Positions 7,648 through 16,072 of a stretch of DNA of 64,000 nucleotides are shown piece by piece. Below the pieces are notes generated by a model that was given only the letters and a program-made list of their open reading frames with translations, was not told the DNA's origin and made no database searches. Within the stretch, counting starts at the first letter, position 1. Each line of letters opens with the position of its first letter. Position numbers and translations under genes: made by a program. Source of the stretch: Clostridiaceae bacterium (GTDB lineage Bacteria; Bacillota; Clostridia; Oscillospirales; Acutalibacteraceae); the NCBI GenBank assembly GCA_016293225.1, contig JAEDEQ010000001.1:6834-70833 (forward strand), written 5' to 3'.

Positions 7648-8527
7648 AGCTTTTTCCGATAATGTCCGAAAGATTTGAATAGATTTTTTTTGCAACATCC
7701 GGCTTGTTCATTGAGTAAACATGAACGTTGCTGACGCCGTTTGCAAAAAGATCAATGATCTGATCCGTAGCATAAGCGATACCGGCCTGCTTCATTGCGT
7801 CTTCGTCATTACCGAAACGGTCAACAAGACTGATAAATCTCTGCGGCATATGACATCCTGAAAGTTTAATGGCGCGTTCAACCTGATTCGCCTTTGTAAT
7901 CGGCATTATTCCGGCAACAACGGGAACGGTTACGCCGGCTTCGCGCAGCTTATAAAGAAAGCTGTATAACAGGTTGTTGTCAAAAAACATCTGAGTAGTC
8001 AGAAACTCGCAGCCGGCTTCAACCTTGGCTTTAAGGAAAAGAATATCCTCCTTGCTGTTTCTGCTTTCCGGGTGAACCTCCGGATAGCACGCCGCGCCGA
8101 TGCAAAAATCGGGGTTCGTCTCTTTCAGCTCGCGGATAAGCTCTGTTGCATGATTATATGCCCATGCGCTTCTGTCAAGGCCTATCATATCGGCAGGAAT
8201 ATCGCCGCGAAGCGCAAGGATATTTTCAACGCCGCTTTTTTTGATGGCTTCAATCTGCCTGCGCACCATTTCCTTTGTTGAAGAAACGCAGGTCAGGTGT
8301 TCAACGGTTTCAACGCCATACTTTTCTTTAATGCTTTTTGCAATTTCGAGCGTATATTTGCTTGTTCCGCCTCCGGCTCCGTAGGTTACGCTCATGTATG
8401 CCGGCTTGATTGCGGCAATAGCTTGCACCGCGCGCTCAACGCTTTCAAACGAAGTCTCCTTTTTGGGCGGAAAAACCTCAAAGGAAAGCGACGGCTTTTG
8501 GTTCTTGAGGATATTTATAACTTTCAT
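7640..8527 (-). CDS. metF: 5,10-methylenetetrahydrofolate reductase
   Basis: MetF reduces 5,10-methylenetetrahydrofolate to 5-methyltetrahydrofolate, the methyl donor for MetH. The 295-residue TIM barrel begins with LSFEVFPPK, whose Glu is the family's catalytic acid. It contains VTYGAGG near residue 48, LALRGD near residue 105 and the TQMFFDN segment near residue 180. All are standard MetF/FAD-binding features, and the length matches other MetF proteins (about 290-300). The gene overlaps the reactivation protein gene and lies 27 nt after guaB without a terminator, so guaB, metF, the reactivase, metH, trx and the reductase-like gene may form one transcript. Confidence 0.96.
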   Translation of the reverse strand: MKVINILKNQKPSLSFEVFPPKKETSFESVERAVQAIAAIKPAYMSVTYGAGGGTSKYTLEIAKSIKEKYGVETVEHLTCVSSTKEMVRRQIEAIKKSGVENILALRGDIPADMIGLDRSAWAYNHATELIRELKETNPDFCIGAACYPEVHPESRNSKEDILFLKAKVEAGCEFLTTQMFFDNNLLYSFLYKLREAGVTVPVVAGIMPITKANQVERAIKLSGCHMPQRFISLVDRFGNDEDAMKQAGIAYATDQIIDLFANGVSNVHVYSMNKPDVAKKIYSNLSDIIGKSYE

Positions 8528-8554
8528 CTGATACCACCACGGAATAATTCAAGA

Positions 8555-10060
8555 TTATTTCACAACACCGGTCTTGTCCTTCTGAATAACGTCGTGCGCG
8601 CCTCCCTCAACAATGCTGGTTGCGGAAACAAGCGTGATTTTAGCCTTTTGCTGAAGCTCCGGAATGGAAAGAGCGCCGCAATTGCACATGGTCGATTTAA
8701 CCTTTGAGAGTGAAATTGCAACATTATCCTTGAGACTGCCGGCATACGGAACATAGGAATCAACGCCCTCCTCAAACGAGAGCTTTTTGTCGCCGCCGAG
8801 GTCATAGCGCTGCCAGTTCCTTGCGCGCGCCGAGCCCTCGCCCCAGTATTCTTTCATATATGTTCCGCCGATGCTGATTTTATTTGTGGGACTTTCGTCA
8901 AAGCGCGCAAAATATCTGCCGAGCATTACAAAGTCCGCGCCCATTGCAAGAGCAAGCGTAATATGATGGTCATAAACGATTCCTCCGTCCGAGCAAACGG
9001 GAACATAGACCCCTGTTTCTTCAAAATACTCGTCCCTTGCCTTGCAGACATCAATAAGCGCCGTTGCCTGACCTCTGCCGATACCCTTGGTTTCACGGGT
9101 GATGCAGATTGAGCCGCCGCCGATACCGACCTTTACAAAGTCAGCGCCGCATTCCGCAAGGAAGCGGAAACCGTCGGCGTCAACAACATTGCCGGCTCCG
9201 ACCTTTACGCTGTCGCCGTAGCGCTCGCGTATCCAGGCAATCGTGAATTTTTGCCAGTCGGAAAAGCCCTCCGAGGAGTCAATGCAAAGCACATCTGCGC
9301 CGGCTTCGATAAGCGCGGGAACTCTTTCGGCGTAGTCTCTTGTATTGATACCTGCGCCAACAACATATCTTTTATGCTCGTCAAGCAGCTCGTTAGGATT
9401 CATTTTATGGGAATCATAGTCTTTTCTGAAAACAAAATAGCAAAGATGCTGTTCGCTGTCAATAATCGGAAGAGAATTAAGCTTGTTATCCCAGATAATA
9501 TCGTTTGCTTCTTTAAGACTTGTTCCCTCCGGAGCAACAACAAGCTTTTCAAACGGAGTCATGAATTCACTGACCGGTGTGTCAAGCTCCATACGGCTGA
9601 TGCGGTAATCGCGACCGGTAACAATGCCGAGAAGTTTGCCGTTTTCCGTTCCGTCCTGTGTAACCGCAACCGTGGAATGTCCGGTCTTTTCCTTGAGCGC
9701 AATAATATCTTTCAAGGTTGCCGAGGGTGAAACATTTGAATCGCTGGTTACAAATCCGGCTTTATGATTTTTCGCCCTTGAGACCATAGCCGCCTCGTCC
9801 TCAACGCTCTGAGAGCCGTATATAAACGAAACGCCGCCCTCTTTTGCAAGGGCGACCGCAAGCCTGTCGCCCGAAACGGACTGCATAATGGCGGATACCA
9901 TAGGTATATTCATGGTTATAGAAGGTTCTTCACCCTTTTTGAACTTAACGAGCGGAGTTTTCAGACTGACATTTGCCGGAACGCATTTGTCGGAAGAATA
10001 GCCCGGAATCAACAGATACTCATTAAAAGTGTGTGACGGTTCATTGATAAAGACTGCCAT
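8555..10060 (-). CDS. guaB: IMP dehydrogenase, Tritrichomonas-like type
   Basis: IMP dehydrogenase oxidises IMP to XMP, the committed step to guanine nucleotides. The 501-residue barrel carries two CBS domains inserted at about residues 105-215. The loop [10 protein letters not shown] places the catalytic cysteine at residue 319, and the flap RNWQRYD places Arg418 and Tyr419. These positions coincide with the catalytic residues of the well-studied Tritrichomonas foetus enzyme. The whole sequence, from [15 protein letters not shown] to [13 protein letters not shown], resembles that protein far more than Bacillus or E. coli GuaB, as I recall those sequences. The ATG at 10060 has AGGAGG 7 nt before it. 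A longer frame to 10156 lacks such a site. Confidence 0.96.
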   Translation of the reverse strand: MAVFINEPSHTFNEYLLIPGYSSDKCVPANVSLKTPLVKFKKGEEPSITMNIPMVSAIMQSVSGDRLAVALAKEGGVSFIYGSQSVEDEAAMVSRAKNHKAGFVTSDSNVSPSATLKDIIALKEKTGHSTVAVTQDGTENGKLLGIVTGRDYRISRMELDTPVSEFMTPFEKLVVAPEGTSLKEANDIIWDNKLNSLPIIDSEQHLCYFVFRKDYDSHKMNPNELLDEHKRYVVGAGINTRDYAERVPALIEAGADVLCIDSSEGFSDWQKFTIAWIRERYGDSVKVGAGNVVDADGFRFLAECGADFVKVGIGGGSICITRETKGIGRGQATALIDVCKARDEYFEETGVYVPVCSDGGIVYDHHITLALAMGADFVMLGRYFARFDESPTNKISIGGTYMKEYWGEGSARARNWQRYDLGGDKKLSFEEGVDSYVPYAGSLKDNVAISLSKVKSTMCNCGALSIPELQQKAKITLVSATSIVEGGAHDVIQKDKTGVVK

Positions 10061-10146
10061 AATACTCCTCCTAAAGCAAACATTTTTAAAATCGCCGCTT
10101 TCCGCAGAGCAAAAAGCCTGAGGAAACACGGCGGTTAATTTATGAA

Positions 10147-10175
10147 ATTTTATCACATCGGACAGGCTATGTCAA
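10147..10175 (-). promoter_or_regulatory. Sigma-A promoter of guaB
   Basis: On the minus strand, -35 TTGACA (10175-10170) and -10 TAAAAT (10152-10147) are spaced by 17 bp. An untranslated leader of about 80 nt with imperfect GC-rich inverted repeats follows. I do not recognise it as a known riboswitch. Confidence 0.8.
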
Positions 10176-10250
10176 CAACGGACGGGAAGTTTTTTGCCAC
10201 AAATTTCTTCCCTTGAGACAAAACGTCAGGTCTTTTTTAATCAAAATTCA

Positions 10251-10277
10251 AGGCGCCCGGGGCATTCCCGAACGCCT
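10251..10277 (-). terminator. Terminator after the DUF4838 gene
   Basis: On the minus strand the GC-rich stem starts AGGCG (10277) and closes with CGCCT (10251), with one or two bulges. It is followed by TTGAATTTT. It lies 9 nt past the stop of the DUF4838 gene. Confidence 0.65.
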
Positions 10278-10285
10278 GTCAGCTT

Positions 10286-12274
10286 TCATTTGATCATTCT
10301 GAACAATTCCGAGAGTTTCCTGAAGAAAGCACTGACAATCTTTATTGCTTTTTCTCCAAGGGAACCTACGACCGAGACCTGAAGCATAATCCTCTTTTTG
10401 TGGATCTCTTTGACAGCAGCCTGCATACCACCGTTTTTGTAATCTTCTATTGAAGCGTTTATTTCGCCGCGCTGAGTTATTCCGAAACGGTCGCAAAGCT
10501 CAAAAAATTCATCGGCTGCTTTTGCTCTTCCCTTTTCATCAAAGGAATCCTCGTTAATTTTAGCGTAAAGAACCGGTATTTTTGCTTCTTTGACTCTGTC
10601 GGTGAGGACGGCGTTTCCCTCAACCGCTTTTTCGGCTTTTGCAAAGCATTTTTGATAATACGCTATGTTGCAGCCGGAAAGATATCCGCTCTGATGCTTA
10701 AAAGGTTCATCGTAAAGACCGAGATCTCTTACCGAGTATTTTAGGCTCGAGGCGCACCTGTTCATATATTCGGCAATATACCTTGCGGCGGAACCGTAAT
10801 ATATTTCAAGATAGCGGGCTATAACCGAAGAAACATTCAGACCGCTGCCTTTCCACATCAGCTTTGCCAGTACATAGGCGCGCAGATTTGTGAACTCGCC
10901 TCCGACCTCCCTCGAAGCCTGGTGGAATATTCCCATCACGTTGTTATCCTCATAGAACTTTTGGTTGCTCTGCTGAACCCCGAAATTCGGGAACGGCAAA
11001 AGCAAATGCGAAAAATTAACAACATAATCCCAGACAATGATGTTATCCGTGAAATTCTTCCACTTCTTCAGCCTCATGCCGAAATCTCTGGCGCCGGTCG
11101 AAGTCAGATCGGCGTATGAACAAGCCTGATCTCCGGGCATGGCGCAAAGCTTTATAACAATATTGCTCTCTGCCCTTATGTTTTTAGGAGGGTCCTCAGT
11201 GTAAAAGTATGCGAGAGTTGAAATATACTTGTCCGGGTGCTCCTTTGCAAGCTCGTTTAAAAACGGGAGCAGGCTGCCCATTCCGCTGCCACCGGCAGCA
11301 TTGTCGGCTTTCTGACATTCGTGACAGGTGCATCGGTTGCGGTTATCCATTATGCTGAAATCCCAAAATATCTGTTCAGGACTTTCCTCAATCATTCGGT
11401 TCAGCTTTTCTCTGACTATTTTCAGAACGTCCGGATTGCTCAGACAAAGCTGAGCCGAACAGCCGTCGGCACTTTTTGCTCTTTTGCCGTTGAGCATTGC
11501 AAAATATTCCGGATGCTCATCAAAATATTCTTTCTCGGATACGAAGAACTGAAAGCTGTGGCACCATGTTCCCCACTGATTATATTGGTTCACCTTATCA
11601 GAGTTCGGATAATAGCCTATCCCGTTGAGACGCAGCTTCTCGAAACGGTTCGGCTGAGCTGTTTCATAAGAATATACATTGCGCCAGTCCATTGCGGGCT
11701 TTTCGACCGTGTCATATGCTTTTATATAAACCGTCGGCTGATAGGGAATATAGTCCTCCCTGTCGGTTGCCCAAAGGCAGCCGAGCTCATCCTCAAGAAA
11801 ACCGTAGACAGCGTTCATTGAACCAAGCTCGTTGACGCCGCACAGGAACAGCTTTTCGTTTTTTGTCAGGATACGGTAGCCGTCCGCTCCGGCGTTTTCA
11901 GGAGCAAAGGAACCTCTGCTTGTTTTTCCTATAACAATTTCCTTAGCGGTTTCCGGTTTATCGTCGGTGCGGATTTCGAGCCTTGCACCCGTCATGGTTT
12001 CAAAGGTCCGTGCAAAAAATTCAACTGCATATTCAAGCCTTTCTCCGACCGAAGCGGAATAAACGAGAACATAGTCGGTTTTGCCGTCTTTTGCAAGGCA
12101 AAGACCTCTGTCTTTGGGCTTCGCCATTGCTGAAATTCTGTCGTTCTCGGCGGAATCCGACACGGTGATATAGATATCTCTGCCGATAGCTCCCGCATAG
12201 AGCGAATTAGGAACAGTTGCCGCAAATACTGCAATAAGAATTATTGCAATGGCCTTTTTGATTTTTTTCAGCAT
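10286..12274 (-). CDS. Secreted DUF4838-family protein, possible glycoside hydrolase
   Basis: A 662-residue exported protein. A basic start and hydrophobic helix (residues 1-26, ending near SLYA) form a signal peptide. An N-terminal domain of about 110 residues resembles the alpha-glucuronidase/chitobiase-like accessory domain (EFFARTFETMTGARLEI). It is followed by a DUF4838-like barrel with FWDFSIMDNRNRCTC and CHECQKAD in the middle, four cysteines in CxCxxC style that may bind a metal. DUF4838 proteins are found with polysaccharide-utilisation genes, but their substrate is not established. The ATG at 12274 has GGAGAGG upstream. It is monocistronic, with its own promoter and terminator. Confidence 0.75.
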   Translation of the reverse strand: MLKKIKKAIAIILIAVFAATVPNSLYAGAIGRDIYITVSDSAENDRISAMAKPKDRGLCLAKDGKTDYVLVYSASVGERLEYAVEFFARTFETMTGARLEIRTDDKPETAKEIVIGKTSRGSFAPENAGADGYRILTKNEKLFLCGVNELGSMNAVYGFLEDELGCLWATDREDYIPYQPTVYIKAYDTVEKPAMDWRNVYSYETAQPNRFEKLRLNGIGYYPNSDKVNQYNQWGTWCHSFQFFVSEKEYFDEHPEYFAMLNGKRAKSADGCSAQLCLSNPDVLKIVREKLNRMIEESPEQIFWDFSIMDNRNRCTCHECQKADNAAGGSGMGSLLPFLNELAKEHPDKYISTLAYFYTEDPPKNIRAESNIVIKLCAMPGDQACSYADLTSTGARDFGMRLKKWKNFTDNIIVWDYVVNFSHLLLPFPNFGVQQSNQKFYEDNNVMGIFHQASREVGGEFTNLRAYVLAKLMWKGSGLNVSSVIARYLEIYYGSAARYIAEYMNRCASSLKYSVRDLGLYDEPFKHQSGYLSGCNIAYYQKCFAKAEKAVEGNAVLTDRVKEAKIPVLYAKINEDSFDEKGRAKAADEFFELCDRFGITQRGEINASIEDYKNGGMQAAVKEIHKKRIMLQVSVVGSLGEKAIKIVSAFFRKLSELFRMIK

Positions 12275-12308
12275 AAAGTTTCCTCTCCACATAATTCTTT
12301 ATATAATT

Positions 12309-12337
12309 ATTGTAACATATTTTACCGAGCAATTCAA
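12309..12337 (-). promoter_or_regulatory. Sigma-A promoter of the DUF4838 gene
   Basis: On the minus strand, -35 TTGAAT (12337-12332), 17-bp spacer and -10 TACAAT (12314-12309). Confidence 0.75.
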
Positions 12338-12428
12338 TAAGCACAAAATAAAAAACAGAATTGGGGTCCGAATAATTACCTTTGTTACGCAGAAACTTAA
12401 ATTGAAGACAAAAAGAGGAGGACTGCGT

Positions 12429-12596
12429 ATGGCAGACATGAGTCATTTTACAAAAGAAATGAAAGACTATTTCGATAACCTGCCGAAATTTCTGCAGGAA
12501 AGTATTGTTCAAAGCGGAACAAAAGTTGAAAGTCTCGGTGAGCTGCGCGCATTTTCAAAGGAAATCTGCGAAAAGGGATTCGGCAAAAGAGCTTGA
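12429..12596 (+). CDS. 55-residue conserved-looking microprotein of unknown function
   Basis: The frame MADMSHFTKEMKDYFDNLP... has a strong GAGGAGG site 6 nt before the ATG and ends KGFGKRA. It is polar and helix-prone with no membrane segment, signal or cysteine cluster (one Cys near residue 48). The FTKEMKDYFDNLPKFLQESI stretch recalls short uncharacterised clostridial proteins, but I cannot name a family. The open frame extends further upstream to 12249, but that part is antisense to the DUF4838 start and has no ribosome-binding site. It converges on the MocR-type gene 9 nt away, with no terminator between. Function unknown. Confidence 0.7.
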   Translation: MADMSHFTKEMKDYFDNLPKFLQESIVQSGTKVESLGELRAFSKEICEKGFGKRA

Positions 12597-12605
12597 AACC
12601 GGCGC

Positions 12606-13922
12606 TCATTCAAAAGCATTTGCAAGCCGAAGCAGCATATCATCGGTATTTTGGGTATCGAATCCGGCGCAGGAAAGTATTACGGCGCCGGGTTCACTTT
12701 CTATGGGCCTAACTTTTACTCCGGCTTTTCCGGCAGCTTCCGCAATACTTTCGGAGGGCTTCATTGTAAGTGCTGAAGCCTTTACAAGATAAGCAGCTTC
12801 GCAGCGTGTGAAAAGGGCTTTACCTTTAAGCAGCTCGTTTCCGCGGTTGCAGACCAGCTCGCTTTTTGCCGCATAAATCTTTCTCTGCCGTTTTATCCGG
12901 GACAACAGGTGTCCGTCGGTTATATACTGGCAAAGAGCAATCTGCTCGGCCTTTGAAGCTGTCTGATTATAGAGATTTGCGCGCTCGTTATACAGCTCGC
13001 AAAGTCTTTTCGGCAGTACCATAAAGCTGATTCTTATCGACGGCAGCAGCAGCCGCGAAAACGTTCCGATATAAATAACGTTTTTTCCGCCGTCAAGGCC
13101 CTGAAGCGAAAGCGCAGGATGAGACGCGTAACGGAACTCACTGTCGTAATCGTCTTCTATGACAAGCAAATTACCTTTACGCGCATATTCGACTATTTTT
13201 GTGCGCTCGCTCATCGGCAACACGCTGCCTTTGCTGTCAATATGAGATGGAGATACGTAAATGACAGAAGCTTTACACTCGTCAAGCCTGTTCTCCTCAA
13301 AGCCGGATTGCAGGTTAAAAACCGACTTTCCGTAGTCTTCAAAAACAACTCTGCCTTTAGGAAAATCGAGACCGAGAAAAGCAATGTTTTTTTCCTCTTT
13401 CAGCAGTACGCACAAAATTGAAAGCAGTCCCTGCGTTCCTGCCGACACCACAATGTTTTCCTCTGTGCAAACAACTCCGCGCTGTGAATTTACATATTTT
13501 GCTATGGCTGCACGAAGGTCACTCTCTCCCCTGCTGTCGCCGTATGACAAAAGGCGGCTGTCCTGGCGCAGCGCACTTTTAATATACCGCCGCCAAAGAT
13601 TGAAGTCAAAGCTTTCCCTGTCCGCCGAAGCTGTGACCATGTCGTAAAGAAAACTTTTTTTCTGCTTTAAAACGCCGTCGGAAGAACGCTCGCTTTTGCT
13701 CTTGTTATTAATCAGAAGATCGGAAACAAAATATCCGCTTTGCGGTTTTGCGGTAACATAGCCCTCGGCCGCAAGCAGGGCATAAGCGTTTTCAACCGTA
13801 GTTCTTGAAAGCGAAAGCTCCCGGGCCGAACGCCGGACAGACGACAGCTTTGTTCCCGGCGAAAGCATTCCGGTGAGTATCAGATTTTTATAATGCTCAT
13901 AAAGATCAAGATATTTAGCCAT
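12606..13922 (-). CDS. MocR/GabR-type regulator (GntR winged helix fused to aminotransferase fold), PdxR-like
   Basis: A 438-residue regulator. An N-terminal GntR winged helix (about residues 1-70; GTKLSSVRRSARELSLSRTTVENAY) is followed by a fold-type I aminotransferase-like domain. The PLP site is visible: SPSHIDSKG precedes IEDDYDSEF (the Asp that contacts the PLP nitrogen) and GTFSRLLLPSIRISFM, where the usual Schiff-base lysine of GTFSK appears as Arg. This could weaken covalent PLP binding. The ATG at 13922 has AAGGTG 6 nt upstream; a GTG at 13931 is the alternative. It is transcribed divergently from an ECF S component, the usual arrangement for a vitamin B6 regulator and its transporter. 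Confidence 0.85.
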   Translation of the reverse strand: MAKYLDLYEHYKNLILTGMLSPGTKLSSVRRSARELSLSRTTVENAYALLAAEGYVTAKPQSGYFVSDLLINNKSKSERSSDGVLKQKKSFLYDMVTASADRESFDFNLWRRYIKSALRQDSRLLSYGDSRGESDLRAAIAKYVNSQRGVVCTEENIVVSAGTQGLLSILCVLLKEEKNIAFLGLDFPKGRVVFEDYGKSVFNLQSGFEENRLDECKASVIYVSPSHIDSKGSVLPMSERTKIVEYARKGNLLVIEDDYDSEFRYASHPALSLQGLDGGKNVIYIGTFSRLLLPSIRISFMVLPKRLCELYNERANLYNQTASKAEQIALCQYITDGHLLSRIKRQRKIYAAKSELVCNRGNELLKGKALFTRCEAAYLVKASALTMKPSESIAEAAGKAGVKVRPIESEPGAVILSCAGFDTQNTDDMLLRLANAFE

Positions 13923-13994
13923 TTTAATCACCTTAAACTGTCCCCTAAAAAATTCTTTGTTTTGGCTGTTTATTTAATGACAGTTTTCGAGTAT

Positions 13995-14022
13995 ATTATA
14001 TCCCGTGATCACGAAATGTCAA
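13995..14022 (-). promoter_or_regulatory. Promoter of the MocR-type gene with embedded palindrome
   Basis: On the minus strand, -35 TTGACA (14022-14017), 16-bp spacer and -10 TATAAT (14000-13995). The spacer contains the perfect 10-bp palindrome CGTGATCACG (14004-14013), a plausible operator shared with the divergent transporter gene. Confidence 0.75.
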
Positions 14023-14039
14023 CACATGAGGTGATAAAC

Positions 14040-14585
14040 TTGAAAACAAAATCCAAAATCAATCTCAAATACTTAACCTTTTCGGCGCTGTTCGCGGCGC
14101 TGACCGCAATATTCATAACTCTGTTCCATATTCCCTATGCCTCAACCGGCTATGTTCACCTTGGCGACGCGGTGATATATTTTGCCGCAGTCCTGCTTCC
14201 GACTCCGTACGCGGCTCTTGCCGCAGCGGTCGGCGGAGCCATTGCAGACACCGCAAGCGGATATCTTGTTTATGTTATTCCGACAATCATTGCAAAAGCG
14301 GTCATCTCTCTGCCGTTTACGTCAAAGACCGAAAAAACGCTCTGCAAAAGGAATGTAATTGCGCTCGTTATCTCCGCCGCTTCATCAATCCTGATTTACG
14401 GCATTGCGGAATTCATCATCGGAATTGCAGTCAACGGAATGCCGCCGGCCGGCGCCCTTACAACAGCGGCCGGAACCATTCTGCAGAACTTTATCCAGGC
14501 CGCCGGCAGCACGGTTTTGTTCCTTGCCCTCTCGCCTGCTATTGACAAAATCAGGCAGAAAACGTTAAAATGGTTTGCACAGTAA
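14040..14585 (+). CDS. ECF transporter S component, probably for a vitamin B6 compound
   Basis: A 181-residue, roughly six-helix membrane protein. ECF S components bind a vitamin and dock onto a shared energising module encoded elsewhere. The N-terminal helix LTFSALFAALTAIFI is followed by the signature region HLGDAVIYFAAVLLPTPYAA and AAAVGGAIADTASGY, typical of PdxU/HmpT-like and related S components. I place the start at the TTG (14040-14042), just after GAGGTGAT, giving MKTKSKINLKYL. The open frame runs upstream but has no better signal. Divergence from a MocR-type PLP-domain regulator suggests pyridoxine or pyridoxal as substrate. This is inference. Confidence 0.82.
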   Translation: MKTKSKINLKYLTFSALFAALTAIFITLFHIPYASTGYVHLGDAVIYFAAVLLPTPYAALAAAVGGAIADTASGYLVYVIPTIIAKAVISLPFTSKTEKTLCKRNVIALVISAASSILIYGIAEFIIGIAVNGMPPAGALTTAAGTILQNFIQAAGSTVLFLALSPAIDKIRQKTLKWFAQ

Positions 14586-14607
14586 CAATCATTGCAGGTG
14601 ACAGTTA

Positions 14608-15408
14608 ATGTATATAGCCGATAAAAATATTGACAACGGCAGACCGTTTGATTGGGGCAAAGCCTCTGAGGCTTATGCAAAGTACAGGGATATTTATCCG
14701 CCTGAGTTTTATGAACGGATAGCAAAAAGCGGTCTGTGCGTAAAAGGTCAGTATGTTCTTGACCTCGGCACGGGCACAGGCGTGCTTCCGAGGAATATGC
14801 ACCGCTTCGGCGCAAAATGGGTCGGAGCAGACATTTCCGAAGAGCAGATTGCCAAGGCGCGTATTTTATCAAAGGACACGGATATTGAATATATTGTTTC
14901 ACCGTCGGAAAGTCTTGAGCTTTCCGACGGGTCATTTGATGTTATAACGGCGTGCCAGTGCTTTTGGTATTTTGACCACGAAAAGCTTGAGCCTAAGCTT
15001 TTTCGTCTGCTGAAGCGCGGCGGACGCATTCTTGTTTTATACATGGCGTTTCTTCCGTTTGAGGACGAGATTGCAGGTGAAAGCGAAAAGCTTGTGCTCA
15101 AATATAATCCGAACTGGAGCGGAAAGGGCGAAACAATGCGTCCGATTGAAATACCGCCCTGCTACAGCAAGCACTTTGAACTTGTCAGGCACGAGGAGTA
15201 CAAGCTTAAAGTGCATTTTACCCGCGAGGGCTGGAACGGAAGAATGAAGTCTTGCCGCGGAATAGGCGCTTCGCTTTCGGAAAACGCTGTTGCGGCCTGG
15301 GAGGAAGAACACATGAAAATGCTGGCGGAAAAATTTCCGGAAGAGTTTGACGTGCTGCATTATGCGGCAACCGCCGAGCTTCGAGCGATTTCAGATGATT
15401 TTGATTAA
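14608..15408 (+). CDS. Class I SAM-dependent methyltransferase
   Basis: A 266-residue soluble enzyme of the UbiE/Methyltransf_11 type. Motif I (VLDLGTGTG, about residue 50) binds S-adenosylmethionine. WVGADISEEQIAKAR carries the acidic residue for the ribose. FDVITACQCFWYFD is motif IV, followed by LLKRGGRILVLY. The C-terminal 90 residues are variable and would determine the substrate, which I cannot identify. AGGTGA precedes the ATG. It begins 22 nt after the ECF S component gene and is probably co-transcribed, although no functional link is obvious. Confidence 0.88.
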   Translation: MYIADKNIDNGRPFDWGKASEAYAKYRDIYPPEFYERIAKSGLCVKGQYVLDLGTGTGVLPRNMHRFGAKWVGADISEEQIAKARILSKDTDIEYIVSPSESLELSDGSFDVITACQCFWYFDHEKLEPKLFRLLKRGGRILVLYMAFLPFEDEIAGESEKLVLKYNPNWSGKGETMRPIEIPPCYSKHFELVRHEEYKLKVHFTREGWNGRMKSCRGIGASLSENAVAAWEEEHMKMLAEKFPEEFDVLHYAATAELRAISDDFD

Positions 15409-15469
15409 CCGCCGGTTGCTGATAAATATAATTTCAGCCGCCTTTCACGGCAAAAAGGAGCAATAAAAT

Positions 15470-16006
15470 ATGACCGAAATTACAAAACAGGCTGAAAAAG
15501 TCATTAAAGAACTTGTTGAAAAATCCGGACTGAAAAAGGGCGATCTTCTTGTTGTTGGCTGCTCGTCAAGCGAGATAGTCGGCGAAACAATCGGAAAAGG
15601 CTCCTCGCTTGAAGCGGCTCAGAAAGTTTTTGCCGGAATTTACCCTTACCTTAAAGAAAAGGGCATTTTCCTTGCCGCGCAGTGCTGCGAACACCTTAAC
15701 CGTGCGCTTATCCTTGAAAGAGAGGCTGCGGAAAAAAGAGGCTTTGAAATTGTCTGCGTTGTTCCGAAGCCAAAGGCCGGAGGAAGCTTTGCCACCACCG
15801 CGTATCAAAACTTCAAAGATCCCGTTGCCGTTGAGGAGATCAAAGCCGACGCGGGGCTTGACATCGGCCTTACGCTCATCGGAATGCACTTAAAGCACGT
15901 TGCGGTTCCGCTGAGACTTTCGGTTGACAGCATCGGTCAGGCTCACATCACCGTCGCAAGAACAAGACCGAAATACATCGGCGGCGCAAGAGCCTGCTAT
16001 GAATAA
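15470..16006 (+). CDS. ywlG: UPF0340/DUF436 family protein (YwlG-like)
   Basis: A 178-residue cytoplasmic protein of the TIGR01440 family, conserved in Firmicutes and of unknown biochemical role. Family landmarks are present: LLVVGCSSSEIVGE near residue 30, LAAQCCEHLNRALI near residue 65, GGSFATTAY near residue 105 and a C-terminal IGGARA segment. The length matches Bacillus subtilis YwlG (about 180). AAGGAG precedes the ATG. The 61-nt gap after the methyltransferase gene shows no terminator. metA follows with its own promoter. Confidence 0.92.
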   Translation: MTEITKQAEKVIKELVEKSGLKKGDLLVVGCSSSEIVGETIGKGSSLEAAQKVFAGIYPYLKEKGIFLAAQCCEHLNRALILEREAAEKRGFEIVCVVPKPKAGGSFATTAYQNFKDPVAVEEIKADAGLDIGLTLIGMHLKHVAVPLRLSVDSIGQAHITVARTRPKYIGGARACYE

Positions 16007-16009
16007 AGC

Positions 16010-16037
16010 TTGATTTGTTCCCGAGTTTTGATATAAT
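16010..16037 (+). promoter_or_regulatory. Promoter of metA
   Basis: -35 TTGATT (16010-16015), 16-bp spacer and -10 TATAAT (16032-16037), followed by GGAGGTG before the ATG. No S-box or T-box leader fits in the short untranslated region. Confidence 0.7.
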
Positions 16038-16072
16038 ATCCTTAAAAGCCTTGTTAATCCGGAGGTGAAACA

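Noticed and set aside
7031..8554. Cobalamin or SAM riboswitch controlling metH/metF
   Set aside because: The gaps are at most 27 nt and hold no B12 box or S-box elements.
10061..10156. N-terminal extension of guaB by 32 codons
   Set aside because: It would begin upstream of the predicted transcription start region (-10 at 10147-10152), and homologues begin at the ATG at 10060.
12249..12428. N-terminal extension of the 55-residue microprotein (hydrophobic start MAFLIFF...)
   Set aside because: It is antisense to the DUF4838 signal-peptide region, crosses that gene's promoter and lacks a ribosome-binding site. The ATG at 12429 has a perfect one.
13923..14039. TPP, FMN or other vitamin riboswitch before the ECF S component
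   Set aside because: The region is only 117 bp, carries the regulator's promoter and shows no conserved riboswitch core.
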